Origin: Dehalococcoidia bacterium
Lineage (GTDB): Bacteria; Chloroflexota; Dehalococcoidia; DSTF01; JACRBR01
Assembly: GCA_021731085.1 (NCBI GenBank)
Contig: JAKFYB010000009.1
Location: 1 to 34,142 of the forward strand
Direction: 5' to 3'
Length of the DNA stretch: 34,142 nucleotides
The notes beneath the pieces were generated by a model that saw only the letters and a program-made list of their open reading frames with translations, made no database searches and had not been told where the DNA came from. Each line of letters begins with the position of its first letter. Position 1 is the stretch's first letter. Both the position numbers and the translations under genes were made by a program. This document shows positions 1-7,391 of this stretch, piece by piece.

Positions 1-1206
1 CGGGAAGAGGACGGGGACGGAGCGGGGGCCGCGCACCTGACCGCCGGCCCATGTCACTTCGATCGTTTCATCGAGACGGAACTCCGGTATGCGCGCGAGC
101 CACTCAGTCAGCGCGACCCGCATCTCCATGCGTGCGAGGTTTGAGCCTACGCAGCGATGGATGCCGACGCCGAACGCGATGTGCGGGTTCTTCGCGCGAT
201 CGATAATCACCTGGTCGGCATCCTCGAACTTCGCGGGGTCGCGATTCGCGGCAGGGAACGACATCAGGACACGGTCGCCCGCACGCATGGCATGACCCTG
301 GTAGTCAACGTCCTCGCGGACGACCCTGGCCATCGTCACGGGCGAGTACGCGCGCAGCAACTCTTCCACCGCCGTCGGCATGAGTTCCGGCTCGCGCACC
401 AGGCGCTCGCGGTCGGCAGGGTGCGTCGCGAGATGCAGCATCGCGGAGCCGATTGAGCTCCACGTCGTATCGATGCCCGCGACCAGCAGGAGAGCCGTCA
501 TGCCCAGCACGATGTTCTCCGGCACGCGCTTGCCATCGACCTCGGCATGCACCAGATAGCTGATCAGGTCGTCGCGGGGATGTTCACGCCGATCGTTCAT
601 GCAACTCTGGAGGTACGTGAAGACCTCGACGCGTGCCTGCACCGCACGTGCCGGATCCTTGATGGCGAACTCGAGGGCGCTGCGCACCCAGTCGACGAAC
701 TGGTCCGACATCTCCTCGGGTACGCCGAGCATGTCAGCGATCACGCGAGGCGGGATCTGCTGCGCGTATTCCGATGCTGCGTCGGCCCGGCCGGTTTCGA
801 TGAAGCCATCGATCAACGAACGGCACAGGTCGCGCGTAGGCGACTCGTAGCGCTCGATGGCGGAGAGGGTGAACCGCGGCAACAGCAACGCGCGCGTCCA
901 CGTATGTTCAGGCGGGTCGGATGCGATCGGGGCGATGCGCACGTCGTTGTAGACCGGCGCGCCTCCAGGATCGACGGATGCGACGCCAATGTCGAGCGAC
1001 GAGAAGTGTTCGACGTCCTTGGCGATGCTGAACAGATCCTCGTAGCGTGTGGGCATCCACGAACCACCCCAGCGGGAGGTGTGCGCGACCGGACAACGCT
1101 GTTGCAGGTCGTCCCAGACCTTGTACGGCGCGGCAATATACGACGGATCGAAGATGTCGTAGTCGCTAGCCCAGTCTTCAACGTGTTCCTGGTGTTCTTG
1201 AGTCAT
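1..1206 (-). CDS. Cytochrome P450, 3' end cut by the window
   Basis: Haem-thiolate monooxygenase, soluble bacterial type. The minus frame is open for 402 codons from the ATG at 1206 to base 1 with no stop, so the last residues lie outside the window. The haem-binding loop FGVGIHRCVG is visible with the cysteine ligand near residue 352, and the oxygen-activating I helix reads AGIDTT, which has the usual acid-alcohol pair. ERY and TAVEELLR-type segments fit the K-helix region. The ATG overlaps the stop of the upstream tetR gene (ATGA, 1203-1206), so the two are translationally coupled and this is probably the gene that the TetR protein controls. The substrate cannot be read from the sequence. 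No ferredoxin or reductase gene lies nearby. Confidence 0.93.
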   Translation of the reverse strand, partial: MTQEHQEHVEDWASDYDIFDPSYIAAPYKVWDDLQQRCPVAHTSRWGGSWMPTRYEDLFSIAKDVEHFSSLDIGVASVDPGGAPVYNDVRIAPIASDPPEHTWTRALLLPRFTLSAIERYESPTRDLCRSLIDGFIETGRADAASEYAQQIPPRVIADMLGVPEEMSDQFVDWVRSALEFAIKDPARAVQARVEVFTYLQSCMNDRREHPRDDLISYLVHAEVDGKRVPENIVLGMTALLLVAGIDTTWSSIGSAMLHLATHPADRERLVREPELMPTAVEELLRAYSPVTMARVVREDVDYQGHAMRAGDRVLMSFPAANRDPAKFEDADQVIIDRAKNPHIAFGVGIHRCVGSNLARMEMRVALTEWLARIPEFRLDETIEVTWAGGQVRGPRSVPVLFP

Positions 1207-1901
1207 CGCTTCATCTCCGATGGTCCTGACGTGCCCTTGCGCGCGTTGTGGGTGACGGCTGGTGGGTCCAGCAGTAGGCGCACCATGAACCGTCGCCAGA
1301 ACCGCTTCTGCTGATCGAGCGCTTCTCGACTCGCGGCGTCGCGTGCCAGGAGTTGGGACGACAGCGACATGCTGGCAAAGTGGCCCAGCGAGAGCTGTAG
1401 GAGGCTGAGCGTCATGAGCGGCAGTTCATCGCGCTCCCAATCGGTGCGGATCGCGCCGAGGATGCGCACGGCGATGTCGAACAGCGGCTTGAGGGCGGGA
1501 GCCAGCAACAGACCGTGTCCCTCGTCGGCGTCGAGGCTGGCTCGAAGGACCAGCCTCGCGAGTTGCGGATGCTGTTCGAGGTAGTCGACTGTACGGTCCA
1601 CGACGCCGGTGAGGTCGGCTTCGGTCAGGCGCTGTTTCGGTCTGGCTTCGACCTGTTCGGCCAAGCGCTGGAGAGGCGGCACGAGCGCGTCGACTGCTTG
1701 CGAGACGACGGCCTCATACAGCGCCTGCTTGGTCGGGTAGTAGTGGTACAGGGTGGCCTGGTTGAGCCCGACATCCGCCGCGATCGCGCGCGTCGATGCG
1801 CCGTCGAATCCGCGAGCGGCGAAGTGGCGCTCACCCGCGGCCAGGATGGTTTCCCGGCGGGCACCGTCGGAGCTTTCGGTGGGGGTCGGTGTTTGATTCA
1901 T
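1203..1901 (-). CDS. TetR/AcrR family transcriptional regulator
   Basis: One-component repressor of about 232 residues. The N-terminal helix-turn-helix is clear: an AAxxxFAxxGFDGAST helix pair is followed by AADVGLNQATLYHYYPTK, the classic TetR recognition segment, at about residues 22-57. The rest is the variable ligand-binding and dimerisation domain. I chose the ATG at 1901 because the longer frame from 1952 would translate through the promoter and palindromic operator just upstream. It shares an ATGA overlap with the P450 gene downstream and diverges from the carboxymuconolactone decarboxylase-like gene. The ligand is unknown and may be the P450 substrate. Autoregulation through the 1912-1925 palindrome is likely. 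Confidence 0.92.
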   Translation of the reverse strand: MNQTPTPTESSDGARRETILAAGERHFAARGFDGASTRAIAADVGLNQATLYHYYPTKQALYEAVVSQAVDALVPPLQRLAEQVEARPKQRLTEADLTGVVDRTVDYLEQHPQLARLVLRASLDADEGHGLLLAPALKPLFDIAVRILGAIRTDWERDELPLMTLSLLQLSLGHFASMSLSSQLLARDAASREALDQQKRFWRRFMVRLLLDPPAVTHNARKGTSGPSEMKR

Positions 1902-1911
1902 CTCTTGCCCA

Positions 1912-1925
1912 ATCAATCGATTGAT
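1912..1925. promoter_or_regulatory. Perfect 14-bp palindrome, probable TetR operator
   Basis: ATCAATCGATTGAT is exactly self-complementary. It lies 10 bases upstream of the tetR start codon and overlaps the end of that gene's -10 box and its expected transcription start. It is the only such palindrome in the divergent gap. Binding by the adjacent TetR protein is inferred from position. Confidence 0.7.
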
Positions 1926-1952
1926 AATACGATGCTTGTGGAGCGACCGCAA
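1924..1952 (-). promoter_or_regulatory. Predicted sigma-70 type promoter of tetR-P450
   Basis: On the minus strand TTGCGG (1952-1947) is followed by exactly 17 bases and then TATTAT (1929-1924). Transcription should begin near 1917, inside the palindrome, which gives a short leader before the ATG at 1901. Confidence 0.65.
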
Positions 1953-1981
1953 GGGTCGCCGAGATGGATAGGAGCCGGAAG

Positions 1982-2560
1982 ATGCAACTCGCCGAACCGC
2001 GAATCACGCCCGTGGAGCCGGAGCAGTGGCCCGAGGACGTCAAAGAACTGCTGCTCTCTATCCGGGAGCTCATCGGCTATGACATGAACCTCTTCTCGAC
2101 GCTGGCGCGGCATCCGAAGCTGTACAAGCGCTTCGCCGTGTTCGGGAATCACGTGCGCATGAAATCGTCACTGCGCTCCAGGGATCGCGAGTTGCTCATC
2201 CTGCGCACGTGTTGGCTGAGCGACTGCGCCTACGACTTCACGCACCACATCACGGTTGGGCGAGCGCTCGGCATCGAAGGCGAACAGATCGAGCGCATCA
2301 AGCAAGGCCCCGACGCCGACGGATGGACCGAATTCGACGCGGCGCTGTTGCGCTCCGCCGACGAACTGCACGCCGACGGGTTCATCTCCGATGCGACGTG
2401 GGCCACGCTCGCCGAGCGCTACTCGACTGAACAACTGATGGACGTCGTGTTTTGCGTCGGTCAGTACGTGCTGGTCTCCATGGCGGTGAAGTCCTTCGGT
2501 GTCCAACTCGAGGACTGGGCGCACGATCACGAGGTCGCCCGCTCGCTTCCTCCACGATGA
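1982..2560 (+). CDS. Carboxymuconolactone decarboxylase (AhpD-like) family protein
   Basis: An all-helical CMD-family protein of 192 residues. The family includes gamma-carboxymuconolactone decarboxylase and AhpD-like peroxidase partners. The family core is visible as LRSRDRELLILRTCWLSDC followed by YDFTHHITVGR, the position where members carry the conserved acid and His-His cluster. Two cysteines (TCWLSDC) are separated by four residues, not the two of the AhpD CxxC pair, so peroxidase activity is uncertain. I start at the ATG at 1982, which has AGGAG seven bases upstream; the ATG at 1964 has no such site. The gene is divergent from tetR-P450 and probably shares its operator. A role in degrading an aromatic or hydrophobic compound with the P450 is an inference. 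Confidence 0.82.
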   Translation: MQLAEPRITPVEPEQWPEDVKELLLSIRELIGYDMNLFSTLARHPKLYKRFAVFGNHVRMKSSLRSRDRELLILRTCWLSDCAYDFTHHITVGRALGIEGEQIERIKQGPDADGWTEFDAALLRSADELHADGFISDATWATLAERYSTEQLMDVVFCVGQYVLVSMAVKSFGVQLEDWAHDHEVARSLPPR

Positions 2561-2628
2561 CGAGCGCGCGTCCCCTTTGCACGTACGGTTCGGACGGCGA
2601 TCATCGGGTGCTCGCGACAGACGTCGCG

Positions 2629-2634
2629 TATCAT
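2629..2634 (+). promoter_or_regulatory. -10 box for a probable leaderless transcript
   Basis: TATCAT ends seven bases before the ATG at 2642, so transcription should begin almost at the start codon. No convincing -35 box and no ribosome binding site are seen. Confidence 0.45.
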
Positions 2635-2641
2635 GCGGCCG

Positions 2642-3481
2642 ATGACGGATCACGAGGGCGATGCTGTGGAACCGATTGCGGCGCGACACGCGGCGGTGAT
2701 CGAGCGGCTGGCGGAGGCGGCGCGTGCGGATGCGCGGGTGGTGGCTGCGTGGCTGCAGGGGAGCCGGTCGGACGGTTCGGACGACGCGTTTTCGGACATC
2801 GACTTTTACGTGGCGGTTGAGGACGAGGCACACGGCTCGTTCGACAAGCTCGCGTTGATCGGCCAGGCGGCTCCAGTGCTCGTACACGCGGAGTTGCTCG
2901 GCGGGTACGGTGTTGTGTGCCTGCTGGAAGGGCCGGTCAAGCTGGACTTCATCGCCGAGAAGGCGTCCGCGTCGCCGCACATACCGCGTCCGGCCGTGAA
3001 GGTGCTCGTCGACAAGGCGGGCATCGACTTCAAGACGGGGTGGGAACCCTCGCGCGAGGAGGTCGCCCGCCAGGTGGACTCGACGATCCGGACGACGCTG
3101 CAGGGGGCGAGCTGGCCAGTGAGGTTGCTGCGGCGGGGGCAGTGGATGACGCATGCGTACTCGGAACTGACGCTCATTCACAACGTCATCGTGCCGCTGA
3201 TGCTTGTCCAGCACGACGCGCGGGCGTTCCACCGCAATCCGATGACACGCGAGCGCTTGCTCACCGACGCGGAACGCGCGGCTGTTGACTCGCTCGCGCA
3301 GGAGGTGTTGACGGTGCTGGCCGCTCGCTCGCCACAGGCCAGCCTCGATGCGCACCTGCGTATCGCCGACGCGATCGGGCGGGCGGGGAGAGGCGCCTGT
3401 GCCGCGTACGGACTCGAGTTCCCCGAAGCTGCGGAAGCGGAGGCGCGCAGCTTCTATGAGCGCGAGTGGCCGGGGCTGTAA
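2642..3481 (+). CDS. Minimal nucleotidyltransferase, aminoglycoside adenylyltransferase-like
   Basis: A 279-residue member of the DNA polymerase beta-like nucleotidyltransferase superfamily. The signature GS followed by DxD is present: GSRSDGSDDAFSDIDF at about residues 40-55, with D52 and D54 as metal ligands, and a third acidic residue in VKLDF near 102. The C-terminal half is helical and unassigned. These proteins transfer a nucleotide to a small molecule or partner, and relatives include antibiotic adenylyltransferases. Resistance is not shown here, and the fold is shared by proteins of other function. Start choice: the ATG at 2642 sits seven bases after a TATCAT box; an in-frame ATG lies at 2633 but would overlap that box. 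No Shine-Dalgarno sequence is visible. Confidence 0.8.
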   Translation: MTDHEGDAVEPIAARHAAVIERLAEAARADARVVAAWLQGSRSDGSDDAFSDIDFYVAVEDEAHGSFDKLALIGQAAPVLVHAELLGGYGVVCLLEGPVKLDFIAEKASASPHIPRPAVKVLVDKAGIDFKTGWEPSREEVARQVDSTIRTTLQGASWPVRLLRRGQWMTHAYSELTLIHNVIVPLMLVQHDARAFHRNPMTRERLLTDAERAAVDSLAQEVLTVLAARSPQASLDAHLRIADAIGRAGRGACAAYGLEFPEAAEAEARSFYEREWPGL

Positions 3482-3545
3482 TCAGCTGGTCGCCGCTTCC
3501 CCACGCAGTTTGCAACGGAGCTACAATTGCGTCAGGGAGACTCGA

Positions 3546-4379
3546 ATGCCGCTGTTTATGGACATCCACAGGAGCGCCCAGGGCGTGACGGTCGACGACG
3601 TCGTGAACGCCCACCTGGCTGACCTCGAGGCGCAGACGAAGCACGACACGCGGTACGTGACGTACTGGTTCAACCAGGACGCGGGCAGGATCTTCTGCCT
3701 GGTTGACGCGCCGTCGAAGGAACACGCCATCGCCGTGCACGAAGAGGCGCACGGGCTTCTCCCGGACGAGATCATCGAAGTACAGCCCGAGTTCGTCGAC
3801 GCGATGATGGGGCTGCGGCAGGAGCAGCTTCCGAACGGACAGACGTTTCCGGATACGGGCAAGCCTGACGGCGGCTTCCGGACCGTGATGTTTACGGATC
3901 TCGAAGGTTCGACAGAACGGAACGAGGCCGTGGGCGACCGGGCGATGGTGGCGCTCATCGCGCGGCACAACTCGATCATCCGCGAGTGTCTGCATGTACA
4001 CGCCGGACGCGCTGTGAAGCACACGGGCGACGGGATGATGGCGTCGTTCGTATCTGTGTCGCAGGCGGTCGAGTGCGCGATAGCCATTCAGCAGGCGTTC
4101 GACACGCACAACAGCAACGATCCTGACGGCGCGATGTACGTGCGCATCGGGTTAAACGCTGGCGAGCCGATCGAGAACGACAACGACCTGTTCGGGTCGA
4201 CCGTGAATCTCGCGAAACGCGTGTGCGATGCCGGCGAACCCGGCAAGATCCTGACGACGAACGTCGTGCGGGAGTTGTGTCTCGGCAAGACGTACACGTT
4301 CGAGCCGATTGGCGTGCGGGACATGAAGGGCTTCTCGAAGCCGATCCCCGTGTTCGCCGTGCTGTGGTTGCCCTCGTAG
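3546..4379 (+). CDS. DUF4242 domain fused to class III adenylate cyclase
   Basis: A 277-residue cytoplasmic protein with two parts. Residues 1-80 match the DUF4242 family (compact alpha/beta, related to nickel-binding SCO4226), with conserved histidines H8, H65 and H69. Residues 110-277 are a class III nucleotide cyclase catalytic domain. The two metal-binding aspartates are D118 (VMFTDLEGST) and D162 (HTGDG), the adenine-contacting lysine and aspartate are K158 and D214, and the transition-state pair is N221 and R225 in NLAKR. All catalytic positions are intact, so cAMP formation is expected. I start at the ATG at 3546, which has AGGGAG six bases upstream and a TACAAT -10 box at 3522-3527. 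The DUF4242 part may sense a metal or small ligand; this is inference. Confidence 0.88.
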   Translation: MPLFMDIHRSAQGVTVDDVVNAHLADLEAQTKHDTRYVTYWFNQDAGRIFCLVDAPSKEHAIAVHEEAHGLLPDEIIEVQPEFVDAMMGLRQEQLPNGQTFPDTGKPDGGFRTVMFTDLEGSTERNEAVGDRAMVALIARHNSIIRECLHVHAGRAVKHTGDGMMASFVSVSQAVECAIAIQQAFDTHNSNDPDGAMYVRIGLNAGEPIENDNDLFGSTVNLAKRVCDAGEPGKILTTNVVRELCLGKTYTFEPIGVRDMKGFSKPIPVFAVLWLPS

Positions 4380-4418
4380 CTCAGGGAGCGATCGCCCGGC
4401 GCGGTGATTGAGGGCTTC

Positions 4419-4793
4419 ATGAACGGCTACCGCGAGTTCTGGAACCAGATCTATTTTGGGTCGAAGGACGGATTCGCCGGGACGTACGACGTCACCGAGT
4501 ACTGGCTGCGGTTCGCGCTGGTCGTCGCCGTGTGCTTGCTGATCGGCGTGGCTTCCGTTCGGTTTTCTCGCGCGCCTGTGATTGCGACAGCAGTACTTGT
4601 TGGATTGTGGGTGATTTCCGTTGGGCCGTTTCTGTTGTGGGCGGCGGCATGCCCTGGGTGTGGTTCGGCCTCGAGCTACGACAGCGCGCGGTCGTATGAG
4701 GCGATGATCATCAATCAGGCGTGGGGCGGGTTGCTTGCGACGGGCATCGCCGCTGCGTGGATCGGGGCGCTCGCGGTGAAGCGCGTGCGTTGA
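4419..4793 (+). CDS. Small membrane protein of unknown function
   Basis: A 124-residue protein with three hydrophobic stretches: WLRFALVVAVCLLIGVA, a central segment rich in V, L and I, and LLATGIAAAWIGALAV. A short loop after the second stretch carries a CPGC pair (AACPGCGSAS). I do not recognise the family. The ATG at 4419 has GAGGG five bases upstream; a GTG at 4404 is in frame but poorly placed. The gene follows the cyclase by 39 bases and may be cotranscribed with it. Confidence 0.65.
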   Translation: MNGYREFWNQIYFGSKDGFAGTYDVTEYWLRFALVVAVCLLIGVASVRFSRAPVIATAVLVGLWVISVGPFLLWAAACPGCGSASSYDSARSYEAMIINQAWGGLLATGIAAAWIGALAVKRVR

Positions 4794-4897
4794 ATCAACA
4801 GGCCTGCTTTCGACATGCAATTGTTGCGTGAGGTGTGCTGCCGTGGAGGCTCGATTCATGCTCAGGAGCGCATAGTTGTCGGCGAAAGGAGGTTGCT

Positions 4898-5044
4898 ATG
4901 GAACGCGACCCGGTTTGCGGAATGGAAGTGGACAAGCAGACAGCCAAGGCGACGTCGACGCGTGAAGGCAAGACGTTCTACTTCTGTTCCGAAGCCTGCA
5001 AGAAGGCCTTCGATCAGAACCCGACGCAGTTCGCCGCGGCGTGA
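4898..5044 (+). CDS. YHS domain protein, 48-residue metal-binding mini-protein
   Basis: A stand-alone YHS domain, the small metal-binding fold often found at the ends of copper ATPases and multi-component monooxygenases. DPVCGMEV at the N-terminus is followed by TFYFCSEACKKAF, giving cysteine ligands at residues 7, 30 and 34. The domain fills the whole protein, with no membrane segment. AAAGGAGG seven bases before the ATG is the strongest ribosome binding site in the region, which suggests high expression. No copper ATPase or metal regulator is adjacent. A role in handling a soft metal ion is family knowledge; the metal is unknown. Confidence 0.9.
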   Translation: MERDPVCGMEVDKQTAKATSTREGKTFYFCSEACKKAFDQNPTQFAAA

Positions 5045-5066
5045 CGGCAAAGTCGAATGACGCGAA

Positions 5067-5097
5067 AAGAGACCCTCACCGAAAGCGAGGGTCTCTT
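5067..5097 (-). terminator. Intrinsic terminator of tRNA-Ala
   Basis: A perfect 11-bp stem (5067-5077 with 5087-5097) with a 9-base loop. On the minus strand it is followed by a run of T (complement of the A run at 5065-5068, partly within the stem), so it ends the tRNA-Ala transcript. It has no T run on the plus strand, though it could also protect the 3' end of the YHS mRNA. Confidence 0.8.
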
Positions 5098-5106
5098 GAT
5101 GTTGCT

Positions 5107-5182
5107 TGGTGGAGATAAGGGGACTCGAACCCCTAACCTCTGCATTGCGAACGCAGCGCTCTCCCAATTGAGCTATATCCCC
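5107..5182 (-). tRNA. tRNA-Ala, anticodon CGC
   Basis: A 76-base cloverleaf with encoded CCA. The anticodon loop is TTCGCAA between CTGCG and TGCAG, giving CGC, which reads GCG. The acceptor stem contains the G3-U70 wobble pair, the main identity element of alanine tRNA. The T arm has the standard TTCGAGT loop. Confidence 0.95.
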
Positions 5183-5192
5183 GGGTCGCAGC

Positions 5193-5198
5193 AGTATA
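5193..5198 (-). promoter_or_regulatory. -10 box of tRNA-Ala
   Basis: TATACT on the minus strand ends 10 bases before the first base of the tRNA. No good -35 hexamer is seen at the expected distance. Confidence 0.5.
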
Positions 5199-5218
5199 TC
5201 AAAGGCTTGTGGGGCGAG

Positions 5219-5242
5219 GTTGGATGTTCGTTGTTGGATGTT
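5219..5242 (+). repeat. Two direct copies of GTTGGATGTT
   Basis: The 10-base unit occurs at 5219-5228 and 5233-5242 with a 4-base spacer, in the gap between the sigma factor stop and tRNA-Ala. Confidence 0.6.
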
Positions 5243-5246
5243 GGAG

Positions 5247-6497
5247 CTACGAGGTGACTTCGTTCAGGCGACGCTGGAGGTAGGTGCGTTCGACTTCGTT
5301 GGTGCAGAGATCGAGGGCGCGGCGGTACGCGATGGAGGCGGCCTCTGGTTGGTTCGCGCGGCGATGGAGGTCGGCGCGGGCGGCGTGGAGCAGGTGGTAG
5401 TCGGCGAGATCGCCGGTTGCGTCGATGGCGTCGATGAGGCGGAGGCCGGCGAGTGGGCCATCGGCCATGGCGATCGCGACGGCGCGGTTGAGCTCGATGA
5501 TGGGCGACGGCTGCACTTCCGCGAGGCGGGCGTAGAGTGCGGCGATCTGCGGCCAGTCGGTGGCGTCGGGTGTGGGCGCCTGGGCGTGGATGGCGGCGAT
5601 GGCGGCCTGCTGTTGGTACGGGCCAAGGCCGTGCGAAGTCATGTCTTCGTTGATGATGGCGGCGCCTTCTTCGATCTCGGCGTGGTGCCAGCGGGTGCGA
5701 TCCTGCTCTTCGAGCACGATGAGTTCGCCGGTCGGGCCGGTGCGCGCGTCGCGGCGGGAGTGCTGGAGGATGAGGAGCGCGAGCAGGCCGGCGGCCTCGG
5801 GTTCGTCGGGCATGAGGTTCGCGACGAGACGGGCCAGCCGGATGGCTTCCGAGCAGAGGTCGCGGCGGATGAGGGCGTCGCCGGATGATGCGGAGTAGCC
5901 CTCGTTGAAGATGAGGTAGATGACGGCGAGGACGGCGTCGACGCGTGCGGGGAGGTCTTCGGGAGCGGGGACGGTGTAGGGGATGGCGGCGTCGCGGATC
6001 TTGCGCTTCACGCGGACGAGCCGCTGGGCCATCGTCGGTTCTGGCACGAGGAAGGCGCGCGCGATCTCGGGCGTTGTGAGGCCACCGAGGGTTCGGAGTG
6101 TGAGCGCCACCTGCGCTTCTGGTGCGAGCGCGGGGTGGCAGCACGTGAAGATGAGGCGCAGACGGTCGTCGATAAGTTGCATGGGTGCCTCGTCATCAAG
6201 ATCGGCAGCGGACACGTCCTCCGGGCGATCGAGGGCGGCGATCAGCTCCTGCTTTTCGGCGAGCGTACGTTCGCGGCGGATGCGGTCAATGGCCTTGTGG
6301 CGTGCCGTCGTCGTGATCCAGGCGCCCGGGTTGTCGGGGATGCCGTCGCGCGGCCAGCGGTCGAGGGCGACGGCGAACGCGTCCTGCATCGCTTCCTCGG
6401 CGAGGTCGAAGTCACCGCAGGCGCGAATGAGCGATGCGAGGATGCGTCCGGACTCCTCGCGGAAGGTGTGCTCGATCGCGGCTTGCGGTTCGACCAT
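5247..6497 (-). CDS. ECF42-group RNA polymerase sigma factor with C-terminal helical-repeat extension
   Basis: A 416-residue extracytoplasmic-function sigma factor. Region 2 is visible at about residues 20-80 (AEEAMQDAFAVALDRWP, then NPGAWITTTARHKAIDRIRRE) and region 4 at about 135-170 (LTLRTLGGLTTPEIARAFLVP and the following recognition helix). An extension of more than 200 residues follows, ending in TPR-like helices (LHAARADLHRRANQPEAASIAYRRAL). This architecture, together with two adjacent DGPF genes, is diagnostic of the ECF42 group, where the extension controls activity and no anti-sigma factor is needed. The start lies six bases after the stop of the upstream DGPF gene, without a clear ribosome binding site, which suggests coupled translation. 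It probably drives its own operon from the promoter at 7392-7418. Confidence 0.92.
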   Translation of the reverse strand: MVEPQAAIEHTFREESGRILASLIRACGDFDLAEEAMQDAFAVALDRWPRDGIPDNPGAWITTTARHKAIDRIRRERTLAEKQELIAALDRPEDVSAADLDDEAPMQLIDDRLRLIFTCCHPALAPEAQVALTLRTLGGLTTPEIARAFLVPEPTMAQRLVRVKRKIRDAAIPYTVPAPEDLPARVDAVLAVIYLIFNEGYSASSGDALIRRDLCSEAIRLARLVANLMPDEPEAAGLLALLILQHSRRDARTGPTGELIVLEEQDRTRWHHAEIEEGAAIINEDMTSHGLGPYQQQAAIAAIHAQAPTPDATDWPQIAALYARLAEVQPSPIIELNRAVAIAMADGPLAGLRLIDAIDATGDLADYHLLHAARADLHRRANQPEAASIAYRRALDLCTNEVERTYLQRRLNEVTS

Positions 6498-6503
6498 GCG
6501 GCG

Positions 6504-6905
6504 TCAGCCCGCGCGCGCCGGTAGCTTGCCCACGCGGCTGCGAATCTCGGCGACGGCATCATCCCAGCCGGGGATCGTGGCGATGCGGCGGATCTCGATC
6601 GTGCCGTGCGGTGGGTGCGGGATCTCGGCCGCGAGCGCGACTGCTTCATCGTCGGAGGCGCAGTCGACGACGTAGAAGCCGCCCAGCACCTCCTTGAGTT
6701 CGGTGAATGGACCGTCGGTGCGGTTGACGGCGCCGTCCTTCACGTTGATACGGATGGCGCGTGCGGTAGGTTCGAGCGCATCGCAGCCGACGTAGGCGCC
6801 GCCCGCGATCGCCTTCTCTGTGACGGCGAGGTGGCGATCGATGACGCCGGGGTCGTCTTTCATCATGTCGGCTTCGGTGACGTAGATGAGGAGCATGTAC
6901 TTCAT
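6504..6905 (-). CDS. DGPF (YCII-related) domain protein, second copy
   Basis: A 133-residue protein of the YCII-related dimeric alpha/beta fold. MKYMLLIY opens the first strand, and the family-defining RTDGPFTELKE motif lies in the centre, followed by GGFYVVDC. GGAGA sits well placed before the ATG at 6905, so I use that start and not the longer in-frame extension. It is about 22 residues longer at the C-terminus than its upstream paralogue. DGPF proteins are the standard targets of ECF42 sigma factors. Their biochemical role is not established. Confidence 0.9.
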   Translation of the reverse strand: MKYMLLIYVTEADMMKDDPGVIDRHLAVTEKAIAGGAYVGCDALEPTARAIRINVKDGAVNRTDGPFTELKEVLGGFYVVDCASDDEAVALAAEIPHPPHGTIEIRRIATIPGWDDAVAEIRSRVGKLPARAG

Positions 6906-6999
6906 TGCGGGTTCTCCTTTCGTCGTGGGTTGTTGGTGATACGACCTTGATCTCGTTCGACCACCGGCCGACACGCAGGTTGGCCGCTACACGGCGACG

Positions 7000-7335
7000 C
7001 TACATCTCGAAGACGGGGCGGACTTCGACGGAGCCGAACTTGGCTGATGGAACCTTGGCGGCGTACGAAAGCGCTTCGTCGAGGTCTTTGCATTCGAAGA
7101 TGAAGTAGCCGCCGAGCTGTTCCTTCGTCTCTGCGAAGGGGCCGTCGGTGGTCTGCGTCGCGCCGTTACGGACGCGGACGGTGGTGGCGGCATCGGTCGC
7201 GTGGAGGCGGTTGCCGTCGCGAATCACGCCCTTCTCGTTGGCGAGCTGGGAGAACGCGCCGTACTCCTCCATGACCGCGGGCGCGCCGTTGTTCTGGTTC
7301 TTCTCTTCGTCGTAGATGAGGAACATGTACTTCAT
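7000..7335 (-). CDS. DGPF (YCII-related) domain protein, first copy
   Basis: A 111-residue paralogue of the next gene, with the same opening (MKYMFLIYDEE) and the motif TTDGPFAETKEQLGGYF. It is the first gene of the DGPF-DGPF-ECF42 operon. AAGGAGA lies upstream of the ATG. A 94-base gap separates it from the second copy, with no gene. The predicted ECF42 promoter lies about 57 to 83 bases upstream of its start. Confidence 0.9.
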   Translation of the reverse strand: MKYMFLIYDEEKNQNNGAPAVMEEYGAFSQLANEKGVIRDGNRLHATDAATTVRVRNGATQTTDGPFAETKEQLGGYFIFECKDLDEALSYAAKVPSAKFGSVEVRPVFEM

Positions 7336-7391
7336 GGTGTGCGGTCTCCTTCGTGTGCAACGCGCGGCCTTCGCCTCGCGTCCACTGTAAC

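Noticed and set aside
547-1314. A 255-codon open frame on the plus strand
   Set aside because: It lies opposite the P450, whose haem and I-helix motifs are clear, and it also runs into tetR. Long antisense frames are common in GC-rich DNA.
1902-1952. A longer N-terminus for the TetR protein
   Set aside because: It would translate through the -10 box and operator of its own promoter, and the added residues are not part of the family.
2168-3355. A 395-codon open frame on the minus strand
   Set aside because: Antisense to the CMD-like and nucleotidyltransferase genes; its protein is rich in Arg and His with no recognisable motif.
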